The notes: a model not told the origin generated them from the sequence alone. A stretch of 64,000 bases of DNA from CBDATY01 sp965200445 (GCA_965200445.1 OZ241341.1:597171-661170); one strand, 5' to 3'; counted from the stretch's first letter, positions 23,568 to 36,196 are shown. Numbers and translations: made by a program.

Positions 23568-25283
23568 AACTGTTTGGAATGGTTTGTTAACATAGAATCA
23601 AGCGTTATCTGCAGTTAATTCTGGGTTAATTACTATTTTTTTAGGTCTTTGCACCCATGCGAGTGCTTGGTAATTACACTGTTGATTATTAATTAGATTT
23701 TTGATCAGCATCGCTTCATGTTGAACATGATCAAACTTTTGACGTAGCAGATCCCAGTAGTATTGTTGCACAGCATTAGAACGTAAATAGTTATTAAAAA
23801 ATTTCTGCAGTTTAATTTCATCAGAAAAGCTATGAGCTTTGATGTATTTATGACGCAAAGAATATTTAAATAGCCTCTTAAGGTTCATTGTGAAATCTAA
23901 CACTACCAGGTATGGCTCATTGATAATGCCAAATTTAGTGGTTGCTAAAGCAGTGGGTGTGATTTTATAACGAATTAATAATGAACCGTGTTCGTTAGCG
24001 TGATGATTTAAGTTTAATTGTGTAATTATGAAAAATTTATTGAGGTTGTCCTGAGTGAAATCAACTCCGATAGTGCTGGTGATGTGGCGTGTTAAATACT
24101 CTTGGATGTTTTGTTGGGTATTATCATGGCCTATCAGCATGTGGCGGTATGCATAATTTTTGTACTGCCATTGATTCAAATAACTAAAATCATAGTAGTC
24201 TTTTTCATACTTTCACCCTGGTTGACGCAGGAACAGAGGAATGACATACTGGGTTAGCAAAACTATTATCAAACCAATCGCCGCAAAACTGCCAATTAAA
24301 GCATAATCTAAAGTGCGGTGATACGGTAAAAACAACTCTGCTGGATCTTGACGGTGTGTCTCCAAAATTAGGCGAATACCATTTCACAGAAAAAAATACA
24401 TACCCCCTTCTACTCCAGCCTTAGTAATGAAATAGCGGCGCGGATTGTGTGCCCGAACGAGCGCACCACCACGCAAATGGCGACTGGCCGTTAGAGTTGG
24501 TTGAAAATCATTAAAACTGCGTTTTCATACTTCATGATAGGATAAATAATCAGGGTCTGGTTTGATGCGGCCTCAGTATTTGAGGTTATACCAAAAAGAG
24601 TATTTTCAAACAGTTCGGTTTTTTTTGTAAGGTTTCGGACCAAACCATTTACCGATATGAGGGACAGCAAACGTAATGAGCATTCAAGCCATAAAATTAC
24701 CAAATGATTCATACAGAAAAATTGGTTCGCGGTAAACTATCAAACCATTATGCATTTCTGGTAGGCCATTCACTAATTTAAAACAATTATCTTGAATAAA
24801 ATTAGGAAGTCAGTTTAAAGAAGAATAAGAAACAACATCACCTAATAATTCATGATTAAAGAAGTTGCCCCATCGGCCGATAACCTGTCCAATTAAAATA
24901 TTAGGTAAAATGGCATCTAAATAAACTCACATTGATACTTGGTAACGACGGCTAAAAATAGCAAAAAAAGCTGTTCCAGCAACGATCCCAAATAGGATGG
25001 CGCCGTGGATGCTCAGTCCTCCTTGTCAAAAATAAAACAAAGTTCATCAGTCAGACCGAACACCAGTGCCGTTAGCATCTAATTTACCAAAAAAGCTAGC
25101 CCCAAACAAAGCACAAGGCACCACAATAATCAAGCACCCTAAAAGTGGCTGAGCGGGAATGCTCCGACGTTGCATTTTCACATACGTCAACAAAGCAGCA
25201 ATTAAAATACCAGCTGTCATTGTAAAGGCATAAACATGGAAAAACCCATAGTTACTTTGGATACCGTAAGGAAATTTATACAT
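23559..25283 (-). CDS. lgt: Prolipoprotein diacylglyceryl transferase with long C-terminal extension
   Basis: Adds diacylglycerol to the lipobox Cys of prolipoproteins, matching the lipoproteins seen here. Lgt motifs are present: SIHGAILFG, GRWGNFFNHE (near residue 134) and LYESFGN. The core of ~330 residues with several TM segments is normal. About 240 further residues follow, soluble and mostly charged, not part of the standard 280-aa enzyme. The Trp codons are TGA throughout. The extension could be a cytoplasmic accessory domain. Start ATG at 25283. Confidence 0.92.
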
Positions 25284-25322
25284 CGCTACCTAGCAATCTG
25301 AAAAATATTAATACCATCATTA

Positions 25323-27419
25323 TTAATTAATATCGTTATTTTTGCAATGTTTTTCATCAGGACAACAAGAAACGGTGATTTTTTTAGCAATAAATAACGA
25401 AGCAATCACAAGCAAAAAAATACTACTTAAAGCCATAAATAACACACTCAAGATTGGCGATAATAATCCAAATAATGCTAAAGGAACGGAAACAATATTG
25501 TAGAAAAAAGCCCAAGATAAATTAAAGATAATTAGTCTTCTGGTTAATTGAGTTAATTTATATGCTTTGGCGACAGTCAGGATGTTGGAATTATTGAGCA
25601 AAATGTCAGCTTGATGGACGATTTTAGCATTACCCTCCCCTAAAGCGATGGATAAATCTGCTTTTTGTAAAGCAATCAGATCATTAAAACCATCCCCAAC
25701 ATAAGCCACCTTATTCTCATACCGTTTTTGTAAATGACTGATAAAAACTTCCTTTTCAAAGGGGTTAGCCAAAGCATGGTAATGAGTAATATTTAATTGT
25801 TGAGCAATATATTTGGCTGGTTTTCATGCATCTCCTGTAATCATCACTACTTCTATATTCTTTTGGGCAAACCATTGAATGGTAGCAAAGGCAGTTGGTC
25901 GGATTGTGTCACCAAACGAAAATATATTTTCAATGACCCCTTCTACTACTACAGCAATTTTAGTTAGTGGTTGCTTGAAAACTTCTGCACTTTCTAACTC
26001 TTGTGCTAAAGCAGGTGCCAACTTGTAGGACTGCTGTAGGGCCTTTTCAAAACTAATAATTTGCCAAAATTGGTTATGCACATGAGCGGTAATGCCTGAG
26101 CCAGGTACTTGCTTAACATCACTAAGAATGTCACTATGACAAGATGTTTGGCATTTAACCATACGGTTAGTTTCTATATAGTTGACAAAAGCTCTGGCTA
26201 GCGGGTGTTCGTTTCATTTTTCTAAATGGTAAATGGCGTGAAAATTACTTTTTTTACCATATAAGCCTTTTAAAACTAAATCACCATTGGTTAAAGTGCC
26301 GGTTTTATCAACCGCTAAAACTCGAATCTTTTGAATTTTTTCAAAAGTGCGAATATCAGTAAAGGAAGCTCCAATCGAGCGTGCCTTGGCGACACCAATT
26401 GCCACAGCTAGCGGAATAGCTAATCCCAATGAACACGGACACGCAACCACAAGAACAGATATAGCCGTAAAAATTGCTCATGCTAATCGTGTATTTTGAT
26501 CATTAGGATCATTTCATTTAATAAAATGAACAATTTGGTTGAATTGATAGCCGGTAAAATATTGTAGTACAAAGGTACCAATGGCAATTAAGATTAACAC
26601 AGGCACAAAATAATTAAAGATTCGATCTGATAAGTACTGTAAGCGAGTTTTTTGGTTTTTAATTTGCGCAACCCGTTTTTTAATGTTAGACAGCGTACTA
26701 TTTTCCAAAGTTTTATCCACTTTAACAAAAAAAGCTGCTCCTTTATTAGTAGTACCGCTGAATACCTTGTCATAATTATGTTTTTCCACATATATCGTTT
26801 CACCGGTCACAATACTTTCATCTAATACAATTGCCTTGTCTGAATAGCAGACCCCATCCAGAGGAACTATTTCATTAGATTTCACCAGAATAACATCTGC
26901 TACTTTAACTGATGCTGGTGGTCGTAGCTCAGTGTGATTAGTTTTTAAATCAGTCACAACAGCAACTTGGGATGCTACAGCATAATTCACTACTTCAGCT
27001 CTTTTATTAACCCGTTCGTTTAAAAAATTAGTGACGGCATCCCCACTTTTGGTGAAAGCAATAATGGCAATCGCTTCTAAAAAATAATAGCGATCAAAAG
27101 AGAAGGTGTACCCTTGGTTTTGACTAATAATGACATAAATACTGTAAAAAAAGCAAATTTGGGTGCTGATAAACACCGATCCTGACATATAGATGCGGCG
27201 CTTTTTAAATAAATTATAGAAAGTATCATAAATAAAATTAAAGCCAGCACCATAAATAACTAGAAACGCTAAAACTAATTGGTAAATATAATTATTATTG
27301 AGCGTCTCACTAAAAAGTGTAGCTAGCACTGCTACTAAACTTAATCAAGTAAAGCTCAATCCAATAATTAACCCCTTTTGGGAATTAACCAGTTTGTTAA
27401 TGCGCTGTATGAAAATCAT
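25323..27419 (-). CDS. copA: Copper-type P1B ATPase
   Basis: Exports copper or similar transition metals. The protein is 698 aa. It has the CPC motif in VACPCSLGLAIP near residue 326, TGET in the A-domain, DKTGTLT near residue 370, the HP locus NEHPLA and GDGFND. No N-terminal heavy-metal (CxxC) domain is seen. The C-terminus ends in a Cys/His-rich tail (CCPDEKHC), which may bind metal instead. It lies 40 bp upstream of lgt. Confidence 0.92.
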
Positions 27420-27439
27420 AGGAACCTAATAATACCACT

Positions 27440-30031
27440 TTATTTAGCTTTTTTCAATCATTTATGCTGTGCTAAACAACCTAATTGCAAGCCACAATTG
27501 CCTAAGATCGGCAGAAAGGAAAGGGTTAATCCGATCAGATACACATAATACGGCATGGAGGGACTAAGGCGAAAAATATCATTATTAATCTCTGGAATAA
27601 AAGTAGCGAGAGCAAAAATAATTAAAACTATACAGATAATCCAAGCAAACAATTTATTACTATCAAAAAATTTAAATTGGAAATAATCCTTATCCATTTT
27701 AAGAGTATGAATCCATCACAAAGGAGCTAAAATTAGCACCATAAAATATAGGGTGCGTCCATATGCCAGGTCATGAAAGCCTTCATAACCAACAAAAAAG
27801 GCCCCTACTAGCATTGCCGTGCTCAACAACGTGACAGCTATTAGGTTAATCATAAAGCCTCTTAAAATAAATTCCTTTAGCGATCGCGGTGGATGGTTCA
27901 TAACATTCAAATTAATTTTTCCAATCGACAACGGAATGACCAATAATGATTCAATGACAAAATTAAAAATTAGCACTGATGGTGAATAAATTGGCAAATC
28001 ACGAACACTTAACACAATGATTAAAATGGCTAGCACTGAAGAAAAATTGGCTGCTAAAATGGTGGTTAGGACCTTTTTAAATTTAAGATAGGCAAACCGC
28101 CCCACTTTCACCCCCTCAACAATTGCTGCTAAATTATCATCTTGTAAAATCAAATCAGCAGCATTTTTAGCTACCTCAGTGCCGGCTTGGCCTAGTGCCA
28201 TACCAACGTCGGCCTGTTTTAAAGCGGGTGCGTCGTTAACACCATCCCCGGTCATGGCAATCAGTTCTTTTTCTGATTGTAAATTCTCAATAATTAATAG
28301 CTTATCTAGAGGTGTGAAACTACTAAACACCTTTTTTTCAGCAATCATATGTCGCACATCGCCAGGATCTACGCTTTGTAATTGATGGTGAGGTAAAATA
28401 TCAGCTTCGGACTGAGCAATGTTGAGATTTTTGGCAATGGCTAAAGCAGTTTGCTCTGTGTCACCTGTGATCATTTTTAGTTTGATACTGGCTTGATTTA
28501 AATCAGCTACCATATTTTTGGCCTCAGGGCGCAGTGTATCCTTTAAGGCTGTTCCACCTAAGAAAATCGATTTACCATTCAGTATAATTGCACAACCCAG
28601 TACCCGCATACTTTGACTGGCTAATAGAAAGTTCTGCTTTAAGATAGCATTTTGGGCTTCTTTATTAAGGGCTTTAATCTGGCCATTGATGTCCATCATC
28701 ATGTTGCATTTCGCTAGAACCACTTTGAGGTTACCCTTAATATAAGTCGCGGTTTGATTAGCTAAGGTGCCTTTAATACTCATAAATTTTTTTTCAGAAC
28801 TAAAGCTTTCTTCTTGAATAACCTGGAATCGATGTTGTAAATCCGCTATTTTACTTGCTGATAATTGCGTTCAGTTAGCCAGGGCTTTTTCAGTTGGTGA
28901 ACCAATCAGCTTATGTTTACTATAATGCACATGACTACATAAAATAACACATTTATGCATTCAATCTAATCAAACGTTCGATGGTGCTGGCTTCTGATGA
29001 TTATATAAACGATCAGCATTAAATCATGTATTGACCTCCATCTCCCCGGTGGTTAGTGTGTTAGTTTTATCTGAGCAAATTGTTGTAATAGCCCCTAAGG
29101 TTTCAATTGATCATAATTTCCGCAGAATAATTTTTTTGTGAGCTAGAGCTCGGGCCGCAATAGTAAACACAACTGTAATAACAATCGGCAAACACTCAGG
29201 GATAACCGCTACAGCAATGGTGATACTGGTTAAAATAACATCATCGAGCTTGCCATCGTGGAGGAAATAAATCATAGTAAACATCAATAAACCAGTAAAC
29301 AAACCTAAAAGAGTGATTCATAGCGTTAATTTGTTTATTTTCTTTTGTAATGGTGAATAATCTTCATGACGTTTTTTATTTTTCAGAGTAGCTTGGATTT
29401 TACCAATCTCTGTTTGGTTACCGGTCTTAGTAACCTTAGCTCAGCAAAATCCTGTTAAGACAAAAGTACTCATAAACAAACTGTTAATTTTTGGGGTTTT
29501 ACCTGCGGCCAGCTTAGTGACAGGATCACTTTCACCAGTTAGTAATGATTCATTAACAGTACAATTATTGGCATTTAAAACTTCTAGATCAGCTGGCACA
29601 ATCATGCCTGATTCCAAAAAAACAATATCACCTGGGACTAAATCTTGTTGGGCCACTTTATGCGACGAACCATCTCGATAAACTATTGTTCAGATAATAT
29701 CTTTAGAATTGAGTTCAGCCACAATCTTATTGGCTTTATAAGTTTGGGTGGTTTCTAAGATGGCGTTAAAAATAACAATAACAAAAATAAAGGTAAAATC
29801 AATTCAATCTAAATCTTTGCTGACAAAAATACTTAGCAACAAAGATAAAATAGCAGCCGCAATTAAAATCAAAATAAGCGGATTAATAAAGCTTGTTAAA
29901 AATAAAACCAATAAAGGTGTTCGTTTATTTTTGGCAATTTCGTTTGCGCCATACTTGCTCTTTAGTTCTTGTACTTGAGAGCTACTAAGCCCTTGGGCTT
30001 TAATTGATGAAATAGATTTCTCGGATGGCAT
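27440..30031 (-). CDS. P2-type cation (Ca/Mg) ATPase with altered DKTG motif
   Basis: P-type pump, 863 aa, similar to bacterial calcium/magnesium ATPases. N-terminal cation-ATPase region, LTGESDPV, VIPECLP in TM4, MITGDTEQTA, TGDGVNDAPAL, then the C-terminal TM bundle. Two conserved glycines differ: the phosphorylation site reads D321-K-T-N324-T-L-T instead of DKTGT, and TM4 reads PECLP (C280) rather than PEGLP. The phosphorylated Asp321 is retained. The frame is intact, so it is probably expressed; activity is uncertain. Confidence 0.88.
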
Positions 30032-30068
30032 ATCACTATTTTAAGAAAAATATCTTTATTTTTTATTA

Positions 30069-30074
30069 ATTATA
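30069..30074 (-). promoter_or_regulatory. Possible -10 for the P2-type ATPase gene
   Basis: Reverse-strand TATAAT with a TG just upstream, 38 bp before the ATG at 30031. No clear -35. Low-confidence positional call. Confidence 0.3.
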
Positions 30075-30130
30075 CAGTGAATATAACTAGGAATATACAT
30101 TACCATTGTATGTACCCTAATTCTAAAAAT

Positions 30131-30151
30131 AATGCATTATTTTTATGCATT
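30131..30151. promoter_or_regulatory. Perfect 7-bp inverted repeat in the -35 region of the ferritin gene
   Basis: AATGCAT (30131-30137), 7-bp spacer TATTTTT, ATGCATT (30145-30151). It covers the expected -35 of the promoter whose -10 is at 30167. A bound repressor there would block transcription, so this is a candidate metal-responsive operator. No protein is known to bind it. Confidence 0.45.
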
Positions 30152-30166
30152 TAGAGAAAAAATATG

Positions 30167-30172
30167 TATAAT
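30167..30172 (+). promoter_or_regulatory. Likely -10 for the ferritin gene
   Basis: TATAAT just after TATG, 31 bp upstream of the ATG at 30203, followed by AAGGAG at 30192-30197. Confidence 0.6.
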
Positions 30173-30202
30173 TATATGTTATTAAAAAATTAAGGAGTTC
30201 AA

Positions 30203-30739
30203 ATGAAAGACACTATTCAAAAAGATTTAAATACTTTTATTAAACATCACATTCACTACCAACTAGCAGCATTTGCATTATCAAACCGTGCCAATCATAT
30301 TGGGTTTTCTGGCTTTGGTCATTTCTACCAAGTAGAATCCGCTGATGCTTTTGTGCACACCCGTCGCATTATGAATTACATGATGATGACAGATGTTCAA
30401 TACCACGTGGTAACACCTGATCTAACAAAAGAAATAGCGCATTACAACACCCTGGATATTGTGGCATTAATGGAAGTATTGTTAGACATCAAAATTAATT
30501 TATTAAACTTAACTAACAAGCTTTCTGATAACGCTCGCAAAGCAATGGACTATGGTACTGCCCGTTTTTATGAATGATATTTAATTGATTTAACCCAAGA
30601 AATTGATTATAACCGCGATTTACGTGATTACATGAAGTATGACAAAACCCAAATTGTTAATCTGGAACGCAAATTCCACGATCGTGAAGAACCAGATGTT
30701 AATACTGTGCAAAAGCCGTTTACTATTAATGAACAATAG
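30203..30739 (+). CDS. Ferritin-like protein with degraded ferroxidase site
   Basis: A 178-aa four-helix protein by length, start and helix pattern (LNTFIKHHIHYQLAAF; ADAFVHTRRIMNYM). Compared with bacterial ferritin, the ligands E17 and E50 appear replaced (H16 and A49), while the His of the E..H motif is kept (H52). The E-rich last helix reads WYLIDLTQEID. It may therefore store or bind metal with weak catalysis, or be a different family member. Preceded by a good promoter and SD site; the stop overlaps convergent engB by 14 bp. Confidence 0.7.
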
Positions 30740-31325
30740 TTTGAAAAATTTCGACTCATAAATCATTAAAACCTTCTTTTTTCAAAGAAGAGGTAGTAAT
30801 AATTTTGTTCTGCAACAAGCTTAATTGTGTCCTAATTATTTTAAGATGACGGTTAAGCTTGTTTTTTGATAATTTATCAGCTTTAGTGCCAGCAATGATA
30901 TAAGGTATTTTATAGTACCTTAAAAAATCCAGCATTTTCTGATCAAGTTCTGAGGGTTTATGACGCAAATCTAGCAAAACAATTACGAGTTTTAAATTAG
31001 GGCGATGTTGCAAATAATTATGCATAAGGGTAGCAAAGCCCTTGGTTTTAAAGCGACTGAGGGCAGTATATCCGTATCCTGGGGCATCAACAATTCTTAG
31101 CAAATTATTATTAATACTAAAAAAATTCAGCAGGACCGTTTTGCCTGGTTTAGAGCTAATATAAGCTAATTTTTTACGGTTAGTTAAACCATTAATTAAG
31201 CTAGATTTACCGACATTACTTCTTCCTACCAAACAAACTTCTGGCACATTATCATCGGGACACCCCGCTAAATCAGCTGCACTAACAATAAATTGACTGT
31301 TTTTAATATGAACTTGCATAGTCAT
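30726..31325 (-). CDS. engB: Ribosome biogenesis GTP-binding protein EngB/YsxC
   Basis: GTPase needed for 50S maturation. The protein is 199 aa with GRSNVGKSSL (G1), PGKT (G2), DAPGYGYT (G3) and GTKADK (G4, TKxD). One TGA Trp near the end (NDLWVEIF). Single-gene transcription unit on the minus strand. Confidence 0.95.
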
Positions 31326-31368
31326 TAATGAAAATGAAAATTTAAATAAAATAATCGCATATTCATTT

Positions 31369-31374
31369 TATAAT
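31369..31374 (+). promoter_or_regulatory. Likely -10 for the SIS gene
   Basis: TATAAT 31 bp upstream of the ATG at 31406, followed by AAGGAGAT at 31392-31399. Confidence 0.5.
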
Positions 31375-31405
31375 GAAATTGTAAAAAAGATAAGGAGATA
31401 GCAAC

Positions 31406-32566
31406 ATGGATAGATTCAATAAATCACAGGCAGAATGAAATGATTTGGGTGGTAAAAACACCAGCGAAGAAATATACAAGCAACCCGAGGTATGAGAAAA
31501 GGTTATTAAATTATTTCAATCTGAGGAAAGTTTAATTAAACGTGATTTAGATAAAGCTAATGTACAAGATATGAAAATTCTCTTAGCTGGCGCAGGCAGT
31601 AGTGAGTATGTTGGTAGATCAGTTGTGTATCAATTACGTACCTTAGGGCTGGACGCAGACGCAGTTGGTACAACTGATTTACTAACGAATCCTAAATTAT
31701 ATCTCCAGTTCGAAAAACCCACTTTGCTAGTTTCCTTTGCTAGAAGCGGAGATTCTCCAGAATCCTTGGAAGCGATTAAAGTTGTCCGCAAAGTCCTTAA
31801 AAGTAAACTGTGAACAGCCAACATTACTTGCAATAATGCTGGCGAATTAGCCGTACAGAGTCAGAAATGAAAACAAAATTTCCTGTTTATTTTGCCCAAA
31901 GCAACTCTTGATAAAGGGTTTGCTATGACAAGTAGTTTTACTAGCATGATTTTGTGAGTTTTATTAATGTTTCAATCATCTGATGGCATTAATGAAAACA
32001 TCAAACACCTTATTCGCAACATTAATAATCTGCAGCCTAAGCACATCACTACTTTAGAACAGCTAGCGCATGCTGGCGCAGAGAGAATTGCCTTCATTGG
32101 TTCCAACCACCTTCAAGGGTTTGCACAAGAAGCCAGTTTAAAATCACTAGAATTAAGTAATGGTAGTGTTGTCAGCTCATATAACAGTGCTTTAGGGTTT
32201 CGGCACGGGCCTAAAGCAATTATCAATAGCAAAACCATTGTCTTTGTTTTTCTGTCTACCAATAGTCTGACTCGACAATATGATTTAGATCTTGTTAAGG
32301 AAATTCAACAAGAAAAAATATGTCAAAAAATAGTCGTTTTTGATTATAAGCGAAATAATAAGTTAGCTAGTATCTGCGATCATTACATCTATGCCCCAAG
32401 TTCACGTCAGACAACTGATATTTATGCTGGTTTATTCTATATTTATTTAGCGCAAATTTTTGCCATTCTGCAATCAGTCGCTCTTCGTAAAACGCCTGAT
32501 AATCCCTGCCCTACTGGTCAAATTAACCGGGTGGTCGAAGGGGTTAAAATTCACCACTTTAAATAA
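31406..32566 (+). CDS. AgaS-type SIS-domain sugar isomerase/deaminase
   Basis: A 386-aa protein with two SIS halves: GAGSSEYVG and FARSGDSPES in the first, and ALGFRHGPKAI in the second. This pattern is that of AgaS, a deaminase/isomerase of amino-sugar phosphates. Aga/Nag pathway enzymes fit with the GlcNAc genes elsewhere in the window; the exact substrate is unproven. Strong AAGGAGAT ribosome site; several TGA Trp codons. Confidence 0.85.
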
Positions 32567-32603
32567 TAATGTAGTTAAATATAAGCATTGAAAAGGATAA
32601 AAA

Positions 32604-33158
32604 ATGGGTAATTTTGTTTATATTGCTTGTAGCATTGATGGCTATATAGCTGATCAAAAGGGCTGGGGTCCAGCCAAATGATTAGAAGAGATTGGTAATC
32701 CCACTAAAACCGACTTTGGATTTGATAATTTTATTCAAAAAATAGACGTGCTGGTAATGGGTCGTAAAACCTATGAAGGCGTTTTAGAGCTTTTACCAAA
32801 ATCAAATTATAGAAAATTGATTAAATTGTATAACATACCTGTGATTGTTTTATCAAAAACCCTATCAGTTCTGCCGACAAAGCTTGCTAAAAACATGAGT
32901 ATCATGCAAGGCAAACCCCAAGAAATTATTGATAATTTGCATAAAAAGGGGTTGTTTAATATTTGAATTGATGGAGGAGTGACTATTCAGCAATTTTTAG
33001 CAGTTAATCTAATCGATGACATGACTATTACCACTTTCCCTATCCTACTAGGAGGAGGAACTAAATTATTTGGTCCTTTACCAACTCCCCTACACTTTAA
33101 AAGTGTTAGCGTAAAAACTTTTTTTAATTTAATAACTCAAGAGCATTATTTAAAATAA
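32604..33158 (+). CDS. DHFR-like / RibD C-terminal domain reductase
   Basis: A 184-aa protein similar to the YyaP/RibD_C group: ACSIDGYIAD start, VLVMGRKTYEG, then LFNIWIDGGVTIQQF and TTFPILLGGGTKLFG. It binds NADPH by family inference, with the folate/pterin or flavin-pathway role unclear. It follows the SIS gene by 37 bp and may share its transcript. Terminator-like hairpins follow. Confidence 0.85.
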
Positions 33159-33277
33159 TTTATTACGAGCAAATTTAGTTAAACAAAACATTAAAATCAT
33201 CATCACAACAAACGGTGAATTATTCCCACAGAAGCAGTATGGTTACGCTTGAAGGTTTAAAATTAACCTTTTAAATC

Positions 33278-33305
33278 AAAATAGTCTCTGGTAAGAGACT
33301 ATTTT
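33278..33305. terminator. Bidirectional terminator
   Basis: Perfect 12-bp hairpin AAAATAGTCTCT / AGAGACTATTTT with loop GGTA, between the convergent DHFR-like and PTS genes. A smaller 6-bp hairpin (AAGGTT/AACCTT, 33252-33270) precedes it. Confidence 0.85.
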
Positions 33306-33331
33306 CAATTAATCTTGCTTAAAGATCGAGC

Positions 33332-35158
33332 TTACTTGTTTTTGTTCTGTTTTTGAATATTTTTCTTAATGATTTCATCATGTTTATATTCTTCTTCAAA
33401 AACGCGCACATATGATTCTACTTGCACACCAATGACAATTTGCAGACCAGTGGTCCCTAATCGAATAATACTTGCTCCCCCGTTAGCTTTAATCTCGCGA
33501 TCGTTAACTGGTTTAATATTATCCTTAACAGTCAGACGTAGACGGGTAGCGCAATTAGCAATTGTTTCAATATTATCAAAACCACCTACTGCCTTATAAA
33601 TAGCTTTGGCTTGCCTGGCGTATATTTCAGATCGCTTAGGTTTTTTGACCTTAACAGGTTTTGTAGGAGCAGGAGCTTCAAATCCAGGACGAGCAATCGC
33701 CATATTGTCACCTTCACGACCCGGAGTTTTAACATCCATTTTTTTAATAATCGGTAGGAAAGTAAAGAAACTTAATACCAACATAAACAATGAAATTGGG
33801 AAAATCCATAATGGGTTAGCAAATAGCTGCGCAGTCGCCCCATTAGTTGTACCATAATAGATTGAGTTTCCTCATGATTGAGGGAAAGAAATAATATAGT
33901 CAATTAGGCCGGCCGAGAACCCAAATCCTAAGTGAATGTGGAATGCTGTCACAATGGCGTTAGAAATACCAGTGTAAAATGCATACACACCCCATAATAA
34001 TGGTGAAACAAAAATAAATGAAAACACCAGAGGTTCATCAATTCCTGTTAGGAACGCTATAGCCCCGACTCCAGCTAAGAACCCGGCTACTTGATTACGT
34101 TTTACTCCTTTAGGGGCAGCCAGAATCATGGCTAAGGCCATACCCGGTTCTGCACCCATAAAGACTGGGAAATATCCAGATTGGAACACACCAGCCTGAG
34201 CTACTCCGCGGTTAAAAGCATTAATATCACCATTGACAGTTACATTTTCCATTAAAATCTTACCGTTAAAGCTTACTTCAGTACCATGAATAGGTAATTG
34301 AAACCACAAAAAAGTGTTTAAAATGTGGTGGAGTCCAAAGGGTTGCATTAATCGATTAATAACCCCGTAAGCAAAAGCACCTGGGATTGCAATTGCATTG
34401 CTAGAAGAAATGGCAGTTCCAAATAAAACCAGTACATATTGCAACCAAGGCCACACAACAGCAAACATAAAACACATTGGCACACTAAACAGCATAATGA
34501 TCATTGGCACAAAGCGGCGCCCGCCAAAGAAAGACAGAACTTCTGGTAATTCTAAATTTTTAAATTTATTATAAAAATAAGCTGCAAAACCACCAGAAGT
34601 GATCCCACCCAAAACTCCTACATCTAAAATGTATTTCTGACCTACTATTTGACCAGTGGTCGGATTGACAGTTGGTAAATAAAATAATTTGGAGTAAAGC
34701 TCACCATTGGCACTATTTTTAAACGTTAAAACATTATTATAAAATAATGACGGAATACTACCCTCAGCTGTAAAGGCGGCTAAAATTAAATACAGCAAAA
34801 TACCGACTAAAGCTGCCTCGCCACGATTATCTTTAGACAGTCCAAACCCCACACCACAAGCAAATAAAATTGGTAGATTATTGAAAACCGTTAAACCAGG
34901 TGTTTGAACAATAGTTGCTATTCATCAGTCTACTTGGTGGTAATGGCCAGCTTCTGTTGCTACCTGCACCCCTAGCGCACCTAGCCGATTTAACAAAGCA
35001 GCAAAAGGTAAAACAGCAATTGGGTAAATTAAAGCCTTTCCCAAGCTTTGTAACTTAACTAAAGCAACAGAATGTTTTTTTTGTTTAGGCTTTAAATTTT
35101 GTTCAGGTTTTTTATTGCCTTGAAAAAGCCTCTTAAAAATAGATAGTCTGGGAGTCAT
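33332..35158 (-). CDS. PTS glucose/N-acetylglucosamine-type IICB permease
   Basis: Membrane permease phosphorylating its sugar on entry. The protein is 608 aa: an N-terminal charged stretch (~50 aa), then the IIC domain (residues ~40-470) with several TM segments, GIDEPLVFSFIF and GAEPGMALAMI, then a Pro/Lys linker and the IIB domain with phosphorylated Cys536 in ANCATRLRL. No IIA domain is fused, so a separate IIA is needed. NagE-like assignment rests on the nagA/nagB genes in the window. The upstream lipoprotein lies 2 bp away. Confidence 0.88.
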
Positions 35159-35160
35159 AA

Positions 35161-36096
35161 TTAAATCTTTTGAGTAGGGGTATCAGGAATATCAATAATT
35201 TCAAAATTAATTGTTCGGTTTTTATATAAAGTCTTATTTACAAAAAACGAAGAAGTTTGAGGAAAGTCCATTCCAATAATCATCGCTTTGTACTTAGGAT
35301 CACGTGATTGAAAGGCATATTTTGTATATGCTCCTGCGAAACCTGTATTATAGTACAATTCTTGATCGTCTTGCGAGGAACTCGGAGGAAGACAAAATAA
35401 TCGAAATGTATCCTTAGGTGGGGTTGGCGGGATTGGTGGACTCGCAGCAAATATGTTTTCATAAGTTTGATTCTTTAAAAACCCTTGATTTTGCATTTGC
35501 TCTAAAAGCATTTGGTCCATTTTAGCAACATCAAATTCAATATCACTGAATTTAATGTTTTGAATAACAATATTATTAGGAGATTTTTTAGAGTTGTCAA
35601 TTGTTGGATCCAAATAATACTTTTGACCAGTTAATAACCCAGAGTTTGTTTTCCATCCGTATATTTTGTTAACTGCATTCGAAAATTTATAAAAGTAACT
35701 TAACCCTGGACTAATATCTTTGGCAAAGGTAATATCAAACTCAAATAAGCCCGAAGCTGGCATAAACCCAGCCACAGGCTGAGTAATAAAATCAATAGTT
35801 ACGTTTGTGTTAACTCATTCGTCAATTCTATCTTTAACACCTTGAGAGGGGTTAGGTCCATTAGCTGCAAGAATTAACTTCTGAAGATTTGTTTTAACCC
35901 TTCGGGTGAAATCGCTGGAGAGAGCACCTGCTCTCAGATCATTCTTAATATCCCCATTCATAGGAGCACCTTTATTAATGGTTGTATTCAACAGAAACAA
36001 ATAATTTCTGGTTGCAGCATTATCACATGCAATAACCGAACTAGCTAAACTAGATATACTAAAAGCACCCATCATTGCTACTAAAAGTTTTTTCAC
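35161..36096 (-). CDS. Surface lipoprotein, unknown function
   Basis: A 311-aa lipoprotein. The signal starts MKKLLVAMMGAFSISSLASS and has a lipobox VIAC with the modified Cys at 24; this is the Spiroplasma style. The mature part has a short Pro-rich segment near residue 225 (PPIPPTPP) and no recognised domain. It directly precedes the PTS gene on the same strand, with a 2-bp gap, so it may be part of a sugar-capture unit. This is inference. Confidence 0.8.
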
Positions 36097-36196
36097 AATC
36101 TTGTCCCTCTGTTTCTACTTTATTATTACCACATTTAATGTCATTTATCTTAAAGTGTAATTTAAAAAGCTATTTTAAATTATCTTATTCTTAAAA

